The position numbers were made by a program, and so were the translations under genes. Source: Pseudomonadota bacterium (lineage in GTDB: Bacteria; Pseudomonadota; Gammaproteobacteria; Steroidobacterales; Steroidobacteraceae). From it: a DNA stretch of 22,403 nt. Of the stretch, positions 15,682-22,403 are shown in pieces. The notes beneath the pieces are model-generated. The model ran no database searches. It was not told the DNA's origin and was given only the letters and a program-made list of their open reading frames with translations. Positions within the stretch are counted from its first letter, which is position 1. Each line of letters starts with the position of its first letter. The stretch lies in assembly GCA_023433705.1 (NCBI GenBank), contig JAEYUC010000042.1, positions 1 to 22,403 on the forward strand. Direction: 5' to 3'.

Positions 15682-18600
15682 ATGATTCCCTTTCGCGTGC
15701 GCGGCTCGAGCCGCGCAGCGATTTTCTCCTGCCTGACGATTGCCGGCGTCACCGCCGCACCTGTTTCGGCCGAAGAGGCCGGCAATCCGCAACGGTCCGA
15801 AGAGGAAGTCGTCGTCACCGGCACGCGTATTCCCCGCGGCAGTCACGCCAGTCTCGAACCGGCTTCCGTCGTCACCTCCGATTACATCCGTTCGCGCGGT
15901 CTCGACAACGTGGCCGGTGCGCTCAATCAGGCGCCCGGTTTCGGCGCCGGCACGACACCCGAAGGCGACCAGTCCAACTTCGGTCCGGGTCTCAACTTCG
16001 TGAACCGCTTCGGTCTCGGCAGTCACCGGACTCTGACGCTGGTCGACGGCCGCCGATTCGTGACTTCGAACCCGCCCGCGGCCTTCGGTCCCGCGCCCCC
16101 GGGCGCGCAGGTCGATCTCAACGTCATCCCGGTCGTGCTGGTCGATCGGGTGGAGACCCTGTCCATCGGCGGCGCGCCAGTATACGGATCCGATGCGATC
16201 GCCGGCGTCGTCAACGTCAGACTCAAGCGCAATTTCGACGGCATCCAGGCTTTCGGGCGGTACGGCGTGCTCGAAGACGGCGGCATGCCCAGCGAAACCT
16301 TCGGCCTCGTGGGTGGCTGGAATTTCGCGGGGGAGCGCGGCAACGTCACGGCATCGATCCAGCACAGCGCAACCGACGGCATGCTCGCGATCGACAATCC
16401 CCGCTTCGCGTCGGCGTACACGTTCGCCGCGAATCCGTTCGCGAGCGCGATCGCCGGCCAGATCGGGCGCACGCCGGCCAACGACGGCCGCGTGAATCCC
16501 GACATCCCATTCAATACCGGCAACGACGACGGCATTCCGAACTCCGTGCTGATCCGCGACCGGCGCAGTTTCCTGCTGAACTTCGGCGGCGTGGCGCTGC
16601 CCGCCGGCGGCAACAACCTGGCGGACGGACGGCTGCGCTGCTTCGGCGCGACGAGCGACACCTGCCTGCAGTTCGCGCCGAACGGCGAACTCGTGCCGTA
16701 TGACCCGGGCACCAACTTCAGCGGTTCCATCGCGTCCGGCGGCGACGGCATGTACCTCGCCTCGACGCTGCAACTCTCGACCGACCTGAAACGCGACACC
16801 GTCACCGCGAGCGGGCGCTTCGAGGTGACGGATGGCGTCGAGCTGTTCGCCGATTTGCTCGCGTATCGCGCCGAGGCACGCGAGCTCGTCGACCAGCCGA
16901 CGTACAACTCCGCGGCGTTCGGCACGAGTACGAGCGGCGCGATCACGCTGCCCATCGCGCACCCGGCTCTGACCGACCAGGCTCGCGCGACACTCGCGGC
17001 ACTGCAGCCGGCCGGCAGCACGTTCCGGCTGTCGCGCGCGAACCGCGATCTCGCCGGAAACGAAGCGCGTTCCGAAAGTGATCTGCTGCAGATCGCGGCC
17101 GGGGCGCGCGGCGAATTCTTCGTCGCGACGCGCAGCTTCGACTGGGAGGCGTACGTCAATCTCGGCCGCACCGACGCCACCTATTTCTTCCAGGCTCTCG
17201 ACCGACAGAAATTCGTGAATGCTCTCAACGTCGTGTCGGTGGCCGGGCGGCTCGAGTGCAGCGTCAATCCCGGTTATGCGGGACTTGCGGGCGGAGTCGT
17301 CACGGTGGGGGGCGAAGGTCCGGTGGCCGATTCCGCGTGCGTGCCGCTCGACATCTTCGGTGAAGGGCGAGCCTCGCCCGAGGCGCGCGACTACGTGACG
17401 AGCCTGCAGACGGTCGACTCGGAAATGGAGCAGCGCGTCTTCAACCTGAACGTCGGCAGCACCGCGTTTGCGCTGCCCGCGGGCGACGTCCACTACAACG
17501 TCGGCTTCGAACATCGGCGCGAGAGCGGTGCGTTCCGCCCGGACGAATTTCTCGAGGCGGGTCGCGGACGTTCGGGATCGATGGCCGCGATCGGCGGCTC
17601 CTTCTCGACCAATGAGTTCTTCGGCGAAGTCGTCGTCCCGCTGTTCTCGGAACGGAATGCGTTGCCCGCGCTGGCGGATCTCACGCTCACCGGCAAGGCG
17701 CGTCGCGTCGACAGCTCGCTGAACGGCGGCTTCACGTCGTGGACGGGCGGACTGCAGTGGTCGCCGGTGCGCGGATTCCAGCTGCGCGGCAACGTCACGC
17801 GCTCGATGCGTTCGCCCGCGATCATCGAGCTATATCTACCCGTGACGCCGCGGTTCACGACGGTCGACGATCCGTGCAGCACGGGCAACCTCGGGGCGGG
17901 CGGCGACCGCCAGGCCGCGCGCACCGCGAACTGCGCGGAATTCTTCGCGGAGTACGGCCTCCCGTCGGATGGTTCGTGGGTTTCGAACGCGACGACGTCG
18001 AGCGTCGAAGGCACGGTGCAGGGCGATCCGGACCTGGGCAACGAACGCGCCGACTCCTGGTCGGCGGGCTTCGTGTTGCAGCCCGAAGGTTTGCAAGGCC
18101 TCGAGCTCGCGGTCGACTGGGTCGACGTGCGCATCGAGGACGTGATCACGAACCTGTCTTCGGGCGATCTCGCCCGGGCGTGCTTCGACAATTACTCGTA
18201 CCCCAACCACTACTGCGACTACTTCACCCGACAACCGGCGGGCTCGCCGCTGGCCGGACAGATCTCGTTCGTGCAGTCGGGCTACGTGAACGGCGCGTTC
18301 CAGTCGATGGAAGGCATCACGGCGGAGGGCCGCTACCAACACGACTTCGGCGGCCCCGGAGTATTCGGTATCGCGGCGAGTTATTTCGGTCTGCGCGAGG
18401 AGCTCGGCTCGGCCACGGGCCTCGTGACCACGGACACGCTCGAGACGATCGGCAGCCCGAAACATTCCGCGCAGCTTCGTCTCGACTGGCGGCGCGGACG
18501 ATTCGGCGCCGCGTGGCAGACCAACTACGTGAGCGAGCAGCTGTATAGCCGCGCGTTCGACGTCGAGGCGCGCGACATCCTCGAAGCGGGTTCGAGCACC

Positions 18601-18780
18601 ACCCACGACCTGTCCGCGAACTTCGCCGCCAGCGGGAACCTGAAGGTGTGGCTGGCCGTCACGAATCTGTTCGATGCCGCGCCGCCGTTTCCGATCGGGC
18701 CGGAGGCGTTCAACGGCAACTACGATTTCCTGGGCCGGCGTTACTCGCTGTCGGTCGCGTACGACTTCGGCGCCAGATGA
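15682..18780 (+). CDS. Large TonB-dependent receptor divergent from the bufferin operon
   Basis: The product is 1032 residues from ATG 15682, with AGGAGGG five bases upstream. A signal peptide covers residues 1-30 (APVSA). The TonB-box region EEEVVVTGTRIPRG (40-53) is followed by a plug (SVVTSDYIRSRGLDNVAGAL, RTLTLVDGRRFV, VDLNVIPVVLVDRVETL, GGAPVYGSDAIAGVVNV) and a large barrel ending YSLSVAYDFGAR. There is no STN domain. The barrel loops carry paired cysteines (RCFGATSDTC, ECSVN with SACVPLD, DDPCSTGN with ANCAEFF, ACFDNYSYPNHYC), probably disulfides in extracellular loops. The TGTRIPR plug type is common among receptors that import carbohydrates or peptides in receptor-rich proteobacteria, but the ligand here is not evident. 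A hairpin at 18782-18803 follows directly. Confidence 0.93.
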   Translation: MIPFRVRGSSRAAIFSCLTIAGVTAAPVSAEEAGNPQRSEEEVVVTGTRIPRGSHASLEPASVVTSDYIRSRGLDNVAGALNQAPGFGAGTTPEGDQSNFGPGLNFVNRFGLGSHRTLTLVDGRRFVTSNPPAAFGPAPPGAQVDLNVIPVVLVDRVETLSIGGAPVYGSDAIAGVVNVRLKRNFDGIQAFGRYGVLEDGGMPSETFGLVGGWNFAGERGNVTASIQHSATDGMLAIDNPRFASAYTFAANPFASAIAGQIGRTPANDGRVNPDIPFNTGNDDGIPNSVLIRDRRSFLLNFGGVALPAGGNNLADGRLRCFGATSDTCLQFAPNGELVPYDPGTNFSGSIASGGDGMYLASTLQLSTDLKRDTVTASGRFEVTDGVELFADLLAYRAEARELVDQPTYNSAAFGTSTSGAITLPIAHPALTDQARATLAALQPAGSTFRLSRANRDLAGNEARSESDLLQIAAGARGEFFVATRSFDWEAYVNLGRTDATYFFQALDRQKFVNALNVVSVAGRLECSVNPGYAGLAGGVVTVGGEGPVADSACVPLDIFGEGRASPEARDYVTSLQTVDSEMEQRVFNLNVGSTAFALPAGDVHYNVGFEHRRESGAFRPDEFLEAGRGRSGSMAAIGGSFSTNEFFGEVVVPLFSERNALPALADLTLTGKARRVDSSLNGGFTSWTGGLQWSPVRGFQLRGNVTRSMRSPAIIELYLPVTPRFTTVDDPCSTGNLGAGGDRQAARTANCAEFFAEYGLPSDGSWVSNATTSSVEGTVQGDPDLGNERADSWSAGFVLQPEGLQGLELAVDWVDVRIEDVITNLSSGDLARACFDNYSYPNHYCDYFTRQPAGSPLAGQISFVQSGYVNGAFQSMEGITAEGRYQHDFGGPGVFGIAASYFGLREELGSATGLVTTDTLETIGSPKHSAQLRLDWRRGRFGAAWQTNYVSEQLYSRAFDVEARDILEAGSSTTHDLSANFAASGNLKVWLAVTNLFDAAPPFPIGPEAFNGNYDFLGRRYSLSVAYDFGAR

Positions 18781-18781
18781 A

Positions 18782-18803
18782 GAGGCCGCCCGAAGGCGGC
18801 CTC
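18782..18803. terminator. Bidirectional terminator hairpin with UUCG loop
   Basis: GAGGCCGCC and GGCGGCCTC form a nine-base-pair perfect stem with a four-base loop, two bases after the receptor stop and about 25 bases after the stop of the convergent small-protein gene. Read on the minus strand the loop is TTCG closed by C-G, the extra-stable C(UUCG)G tetraloop. No long T-run follows on either strand, so termination strength is uncertain. Confidence 0.7.
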
Positions 18804-18828
18804 ACTAACTACCTGGAAAGCGCGCCGC

Positions 18829-19296
18829 TCAGGGCAGCTTGACCACGTCGCCGACGAACGCCGTGCCGCCGGTCACGTTGCCGGCGCCGCACTCGTACTC
18901 GGTTTCGCTCGAGAACGGAACGTTCTTGTAGTTGCTGCGGATGTTCACGATCGCGTTTCCGCCCACGCGCTGCGCGTATTGGGTCAGCGCGATGAGCGAC
19001 GACATGAACGCCCAATCGCAGGCTTCCTGGTCCGTCTTGTTGAAGAAGTTTGTCTTCTTGTTGGTCCGGGTCGGGCCGAGCTGCGCGGTCGGCTTCGGAT
19101 GCTTCTGCGTACCCCAGAAGAGCTTGATGCCCGGCGCGAGCTGGCCCGAGGCCTGCGCCTTGGCGAGCGCCGCCTCGATCGGGAACTTGTGGCGGGTTTC
19201 GCGCGCCTGGGCAATGGGCGCGGTCGCCAGCAGCGCCACCGCGGCCATACCCGTGGCGAGCGCCGAAATCCTGTTGATCAACTTGTTGCGATTCAC
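18829..19296 (-). CDS. Small exported RcsF/YbjQ-like protein (often mis-named 'excinuclease ATPase subunit')
   Basis: The product is 155 residues from GTG 19296, with GAGGAG eight bases upstream overlapping the ketosynthase stop. A signal peptide covers about 1-31 (VALLATAPIAQA), so the protein is periplasmic or outer-membrane associated. The mature part has an unusual basic stretch (KPTAQLGPTRTNKKTNFF), then CDWAFMSSLIALTQYAQRVGGNAIVNIRS and YECGAGNVTGGTAFVGDVVKL. The helix ending in GGNAIVNI followed by a strand and a cysteine-bearing tail recalls the fold core of RcsF and YbjQ (helix, G/A-NAVV strand); Cys93 and Cys136 could pair. Database entries of this type are sometimes called excinuclease, but there is no ATPase motif. 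As the last gene of an aryl-polyene-type operon, it may act in envelope assembly of the product. Function is unproven. Confidence 0.8.
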   Translation of the reverse strand: MNRNKLINRISALATGMAAVALLATAPIAQARETRHKFPIEAALAKAQASGQLAPGIKLFWGTQKHPKPTAQLGPTRTNKKTNFFNKTDQEACDWAFMSSLIALTQYAQRVGGNAIVNIRSNYKNVPFSSETEYECGAGNVTGGTAFVGDVVKLP

Positions 19297-19308
19297 TGCG
19301 AGGTCTCC

Positions 19309-20541
19309 TCAGATGGTACGGGCGAAGATCAACGACGTATTGATCCCGCCGAATGCGAAGTTGTTGTTCATTGCCAGGCCGATGTCGAGCTCGCGTCCCT
19401 CGGATTGGATGTAGTCGAGGGCGCCGCAGCGCTCGTCGACCGACTTGAGGTTGCGCGTCGGCGCGAACCAGCCATGGTGCATCATCTGAATCGTGGCCCA
19501 ACTCTCCAGCGCGCCGCAAGCGCCGAGCGTGTGGCCGAAATGGCCTTTGAGAGAACTTACCGGAACACGGTCCCCGAAGATGCGGTAGGTAGCCTGCGAC
19601 TCGGCGATGTCGCCGTGTTCGGTCGCCGTGCCGTGCGCGTTCACGTATTTGATCTCGCTGGCCGGCACGCCGGCCGCCTCGAGCGACATCCGCATGACGC
19701 GTTCCATGGTCACGGCGTTGGGATGCGTGACGTGGTCGCCGTCGGAGTTCGACGCGAATCCGACGATCTCCGCGTAGATGCGCGCGCCGCGCGCCAGCGC
19801 GTGTTCGCGTTCCTCGAGGACGAGCGTGCAGGCGCCTTCGCCGATGACGAGGCCGTCGCGCGACTTGTCGAAGGGCGCGGGCGTGGTCTTCGGCGCGTCG
19901 TTGCGCGTCGAGGTGGCGTACAGCGTGTCGAACACCGCGGCCTCCGAGACGCACAGCTCCTCGCCGCCCCCCGCGACCATCGCGTCCTGCAGTCCGAAGC
20001 GAATCGCCTCGTAGGCGTAACCGATGCCCTGGCTACCCGAGGTGCAGGCGCTCGAGGTCGGGATCACGCGGCCCTGCAGTCCGAAGTGCACGCCGATGTT
20101 CACGGCGGCCGTGTGACCCATCATGCGGATGTAGGTAGTCGCGTTGATGTTGCCGGACTCGCCGGTCGTGAGCATGTTGCCGAAATCGCGGATGGCGTCC
20201 GTGCTGCCGGTGCTCGAGCCGTAGGCCACGCCCACGCGGCCGGAGTTGAGCAGCGGATCGCCCTTGAGCCCCGCGTCTTCGAGCGCGACCTCGGTGGCGC
20301 GAACGGCCATCTGCGCGACGCGGCCCATCGTGCGGACCGTCTTGCGCGTGAAATGCGGCGGCAGCGCGAAATCGACCACCGGCGCGCCGAGGCGCGTGAG
20401 CAGGTCTCCGTAGCGTTCCCACTCGGGCATGCGGCGCACGCCGCTCTCGCCGGCGCGCAAGTTGCGCTCGATCTCATCCCAGGTCTGGCCGAGCGAGGTG
20501 ATGCCGGCCATGCCGGTGACGACGACTCTCCTGCCGCTCAT
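19309..20541 (-). CDS. apeR: Beta-ketoacyl-ACP synthase, ApeR-like
   Basis: The product is 410 residues, full length for a FabF-type ketosynthase. ATG 20541 overlaps the ketoreductase stop by four bases (ATGA). The Cys-His-His triad is intact: Cys166 in TSSACTSGSQGIG, His303 in VNAHGTATEHGD, and His337 in GHFGHTLGACG; Lys332 precedes. The C-terminal NNNFAFGGINTSLIF is also typical. The enzyme condenses malonyl-ACP with an acyl-ACP starter. In aryl polyene pathways several such synthases act together; ApeR is the one encoded last, after ApeP and ApeQ. This gene has that position, which is why I choose ApeR and not ApeO. It could equally be called a FabF homologue from a related pigment cluster. 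Confidence 0.9.
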   Translation of the reverse strand: MSGRRVVVTGMAGITSLGQTWDEIERNLRAGESGVRRMPEWERYGDLLTRLGAPVVDFALPPHFTRKTVRTMGRVAQMAVRATEVALEDAGLKGDPLLNSGRVGVAYGSSTGSTDAIRDFGNMLTTGESGNINATTYIRMMGHTAAVNIGVHFGLQGRVIPTSSACTSGSQGIGYAYEAIRFGLQDAMVAGGGEELCVSEAAVFDTLYATSTRNDAPKTTPAPFDKSRDGLVIGEGACTLVLEEREHALARGARIYAEIVGFASNSDGDHVTHPNAVTMERVMRMSLEAAGVPASEIKYVNAHGTATEHGDIAESQATYRIFGDRVPVSSLKGHFGHTLGACGALESWATIQMMHHGWFAPTRNLKSVDERCGALDYIQSEGRELDIGLAMNNNFAFGGINTSLIFARTI

Positions 20542-21263
20542 GCCAGTCCACCGTTCACGCCGATGACCTGGCGCGTGATGTAGTCCGCCTCGCGGGACAT
20601 CAGGAACGCGACGATGCCGGCCACTTCCTCGGGTTCGCCGACGCGGCCGGCGGGAATGAATTTGAGCGCTTCTTCGACGGGCGCGGTGGCGGTCATGTCG
20701 GTACGGATCAGTCCGGGGGCGACGCAGTTGACGGTTATCTGTCGGCTCGCGAGTTCGACGGCGAGCGCTTTCGTTGCCCCGATGATACCTGCCTTGGCAG
20801 CGCTGTAATTCACCTGCCCGCGGTTCCCGGTGACGCCTGACACCGACGACAAGGTGACGATGCGACCGGGCTGCCGCCTGCGGATCATGGGCATGATCAA
20901 GGGCTGCACCACGTTATAAAACCCGGTGAGATTCGTGCCGAGAACCTGGTCCCAGTCCTCGCCGGAGAGCGCCGGGAACGCGTTGTCGCGCGTGATCCCG
21001 GCGTTGCACACGACTCCGTAGTAGGGCCCATTCGCAGTGATGTCGGCATCGATCGCGGCGGCGGCCGCGTCGCGGTCGGCGACATCGAAATGAATCGCGC
21101 GGGCAGACGTGCCGGCACGGGTGCATTCCGCGAGCGTTTCCTCGAGCGCGGGCGAAGGAGCGCGGCCGTGAACGACCAGCGCGAAACCGGCGCGCGCGAG
21201 ACGCAGCGCGATCGCGCGCCCGATGCCGCGGCTCGATCCGGTGACGAGCACGGTGTCAGCCAT
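20538..21263 (-). CDS. apeQ: 3-oxoacyl-ACP reductase (FabG/ApeQ-like short-chain dehydrogenase)
   Basis: The product is 241 residues from ATG 21263. It has the NADP(H)-binding motif TGSSRGIG (8-15), NAG (87-89), catalytic Ser140 (TLSSVSG), Tyr153 and Lys157 (YSAAK), and PG (183-184). The end IGVNGGLA matches FabG. It reduces 3-oxoacyl-ACP to 3-hydroxyacyl-ACP between condensation and dehydration. A longer reading to 21302 would overlap the dehydratase far more; the 8-base overlap at 21256-21263 (ATGGCTGA) is the natural coupling. The next gene, the ketosynthase, overlaps its stop by four bases. It fits ApeQ, the ketoreductase of aryl polyene synthesis, by position between ApeP-like and ApeR-like genes. 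Confidence 0.92.
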   Translation of the reverse strand: MADTVLVTGSSRGIGRAIALRLARAGFALVVHGRAPSPALEETLAECTRAGTSARAIHFDVADRDAAAAAIDADITANGPYYGVVCNAGITRDNAFPALSGEDWDQVLGTNLTGFYNVVQPLIMPMIRRRQPGRIVTLSSVSGVTGNRGQVNYSAAKAGIIGATKALAVELASRQITVNCVAPGLIRTDMTATAPVEEALKFIPAGRVGEPEEVAGIVAFLMSREADYITRQVIGVNGGLA

Positions 21264-21741
21264 GGCCGGCTCCCGGTTTCGGCAGCAGCGCGGCGAGGTC
21301 ATGAGGCCGGAAGGCCTTGAGCGTGCACTCGGCGATGAGGCGTTCGCCGTCTTCGTGCACCGAAGACAACGAGCATTCGTACGCGGCGAAATCCTCTTCG
21401 TCGCGCATCGCGATCTTCACGTGCACCGAGAGGCGCGTTCCGAACGGGATGTGATCCTGCATGCAACGATAATAACGCGAGCCGATCAGCAGCCCGATGG
21501 AAGGCGTTTCGCCCCGCTGCACCTGCTCGATGGCGCCGAACGCGGAGGCGGCCTGCGCCATGTACTCGATGCCTACCCAGCCGGGCACGCCGCTTTCGTC
21601 GGAGAAGCTGCTTTCGCGGCGCACGGTCAGTCCGGCGCGCAGCCAGTCGGCGCCGTAGCCGTCGATGGTTTCGAGCAGCGACATGGTGCCGCGATGCGGC
21701 ACCAGTTCCTCGACGCGGTATCGCATCCCGAGCTTCAGCAT
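21256..21741 (-). CDS. apeP: Hotdog-fold 3-hydroxyacyl-ACP dehydratase, ApeP-like
   Basis: The product is 161 residues from ATG 21741, three bases after the DUF3261 stop; an alternative ATG lies at 21726. The hotdog family is indicated by VPHRGTMSLLETI (14-26), with the likely catalytic His16, and by GWVGIEYMAQAASAFGAI (54-71), with likely catalytic Glu59. FRPHD closes the chain. In aryl polyene synthesis, ApeP pairs with another dehydratase (ApeI) to remove water from 3-hydroxyacyl-ACP, building the conjugated double bonds. An ApeI partner is not in the window and would be expected upstream (beyond the right edge). The GIEYMAQ block and operon place support ApeP over FabZ or FabA. Confidence 0.88.
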   Translation of the reverse strand: MLKLGMRYRVEELVPHRGTMSLLETIDGYGADWLRAGLTVRRESSFSDESGVPGWVGIEYMAQAASAFGAIEQVQRGETPSIGLLIGSRYYRCMQDHIPFGTRLSVHVKIAMRDEEDFAAYECSLSSVHEDGERLIAECTLKAFRPHDLAALLPKPGAGHG

Positions 21742-21744
21742 CGG

Positions 21745-22293
21745 CTAGTTAGCGGACGTGGTCGTGTCGACGGTGAGCGAATAGCCGTGCTCGAAACTCA
21801 CGAGCCACAGGCGCCCCGACCAGGGATCGTTGCCCGCGTAATGCACTTCGGCAACGAGGCGGCCATCGCGCTTGAGACGGCGGACACCCGCGAACGGCTC
21901 GGCAACTTCGTACGCCGATCCGAGCGCCTGTTGCAGCGCCGGCAACGGCCACAACGCGAGTTGCATGTCGGCGAGCACGCGCTCGGGCTGGATGTCGGCG
22001 GGCACGAAGGCGCCGCGCTCGGCATCGACCGTCCGCCCGTCATAGGTCGCGGTGAACAGCCGCTGGCCGGTGGCCGTCACGCCCACGAGTTTGATCTCCG
22101 ACGCGCTCACTTCGAGCGCCGTGCGCAGCGTCGCCGCGCGCTCGCCGTAGGCGGCGTGGACCACCTGCGATGCGCTGCGAGGAGACACGGCGGAGACGGG
22201 CGCGAGCCCGCGCGGCGCCGGTCCCGCCGCTTCGCGCGGCGTGTGCGCGCAGGCGGCGAGCAGCGCGGTCGCGACGACCAGCGGAAGTCTCAC
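21745..22293 (-). CDS. DUF3261 lipoprotein of the aryl polyene cluster
   Basis: The product is 182 residues from GTG 22293, overlapping the stop of the MMPL exporter gene by four bases (GTGA). The N-terminus MRLPLVVATALLAACAHT is a short lipoprotein signal with lipobox LAAC and lipidated Cys15. After a Pro/Ala-rich linker, the folded part shows LFTATYDGRTVDAERGAFVP, PERVLADMQLALWPLPAL and a C-terminal strand region (SGRLWLVSFEHGYSLTVDT), typical of DUF3261. Members of this family occur in aryl polyene and related pigment clusters beside the exporter and probably help move or anchor the lipid-linked product at the outer membrane. I recall the name ApeN for this position but am not certain, so no symbol is given. 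Confidence 0.85.
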   Translation of the reverse strand: MRLPLVVATALLAACAHTPREAAGPAPRGLAPVSAVSPRSASQVVHAAYGERAATLRTALEVSASEIKLVGVTATGQRLFTATYDGRTVDAERGAFVPADIQPERVLADMQLALWPLPALQQALGSAYEVAEPFAGVRRLKRDGRLVAEVHYAGNDPWSGRLWLVSFEHGYSLTVDTTTSAN

Positions 22294-22403
22294 CGGGCGG
22301 CCTCCGCGGCGGCGCGCGGCTGCGGCGCACTCGCCGGCCGCGGCTTCGACGCGATCGCGATCAGGAACGTGAACGCGATCCCGAGCGCCACGGTGATGCC
22401 GAT
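22290..22403 (-). CDS. C-terminal end of an MMPL/RND-type exporter (partial, 5' part outside window)
   Basis: Only the last 37 residues are present: a transmembrane helix (IGITVALGIAFTFLIAIA) and a short basic, Ala/Pro-rich cytoplasmic tail ending AAR, stop TGA at 22292-22290. A final helix with a short positively charged tail is how MMPL-type transporters end. In aryl polyene clusters such an exporter directly precedes the DUF3261 lipoprotein. The identity rests mainly on this context, because the diagnostic parts lie beyond the right edge. Confidence 0.6.
   Translation of the reverse strand: MGITVALGIAFTFLIAIASKPRPASAPQPRAAAEAAR

Noticed and set aside
15037..17514. Very long minus-strand open frame of over 800 codons across the large receptor gene
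   Set aside because: It is the antisense shadow of a gene with clear receptor motifs in GC-rich DNA. Only its last 87 codons (the bufferin precursor) have a signal peptide, ribosome site and family pattern.
1..22403. Possible CRISPR array, insertion sequence, tRNA or attachment site
   Set aside because: No regularly spaced repeats, transposase motifs, cloverleaf-like sequence or long direct repeats were seen by eye; a dedicated search would be needed to exclude short or divergent ones.

Overview
The window is compact, GC-rich bacterial DNA, almost wholly coding. The genes point to a Gram-negative proteobacterium: four outer-membrane barrel-type genes (three TonB-dependent receptors and the start of a fourth barrel protein), lipoprotein and signal-peptide proteins, a FecI/FecR pair, and the end of an aryl-polyene-type cluster. 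My inference is a gammaproteobacterium of the Steroidobacter/Xanthomonadales type, but no rRNA or other marker gene is present to prove it. I see no tRNA, rRNA, insertion sequence, phage gene or CRISPR array.

Layout, left to right. (1) 1-591, minus: 5' part of a secreted DUF481-like barrel protein, running off the left edge. (2) 662-5648, minus: a tightly coupled operon, transcribed TonB receptor -> YfiR-family periplasmic protein -> CHASE8-type hybrid histidine kinase. Stops and starts share a single base, suggesting an outer membrane-periplasm-inner membrane signalling chain. (3) 5798-9004, minus: an accessory phospholipid operon (variant CDP-alcohol phosphatidyltransferase -> PlsC-like acyltransferase -> CdsA-like cytidylyltransferase -> exported nucleoside hydrolase), reminiscent of E. 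coli ynbAB. (4) 9054-13399, plus: a FecI-type ECF sigma factor, a FecR anti-sigma/transducer and an STN-domain TonB receptor, a complete cell-surface signalling set. (5) 13427-15300, minus: a bufferin operon, with a DUF2282 precursor peptide, an MNIO (DUF692) modifying enzyme and a DUF2063 partner protein, expected to make a metal-binding modified peptide. (6) 15301-15681: a divergent control region with several inverted repeats. (7) 15682-18780, plus: a large TonB receptor of 1032 residues. (8) 18829-22403, minus: the distal end of an aryl-polyene-type operon, with the MMPL exporter C-terminus, a DUF3261 lipoprotein, a hotdog dehydratase, a ketoreductase, a ketosynthase and a small exported RcsF-like protein. 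Operons 7 and 8 converge on a bidirectional hairpin.

The best candidates for less-described biology are the receptor-YfiR-CHASE8 kinase chain, the bufferin operon divergent from a large receptor, and the phospholipid operon whose CDP-alcohol phosphotransferase lacks several canonical motif residues. Many starts are GTG codons overlapping the previous stop, so automatic start calls here are prone to error.
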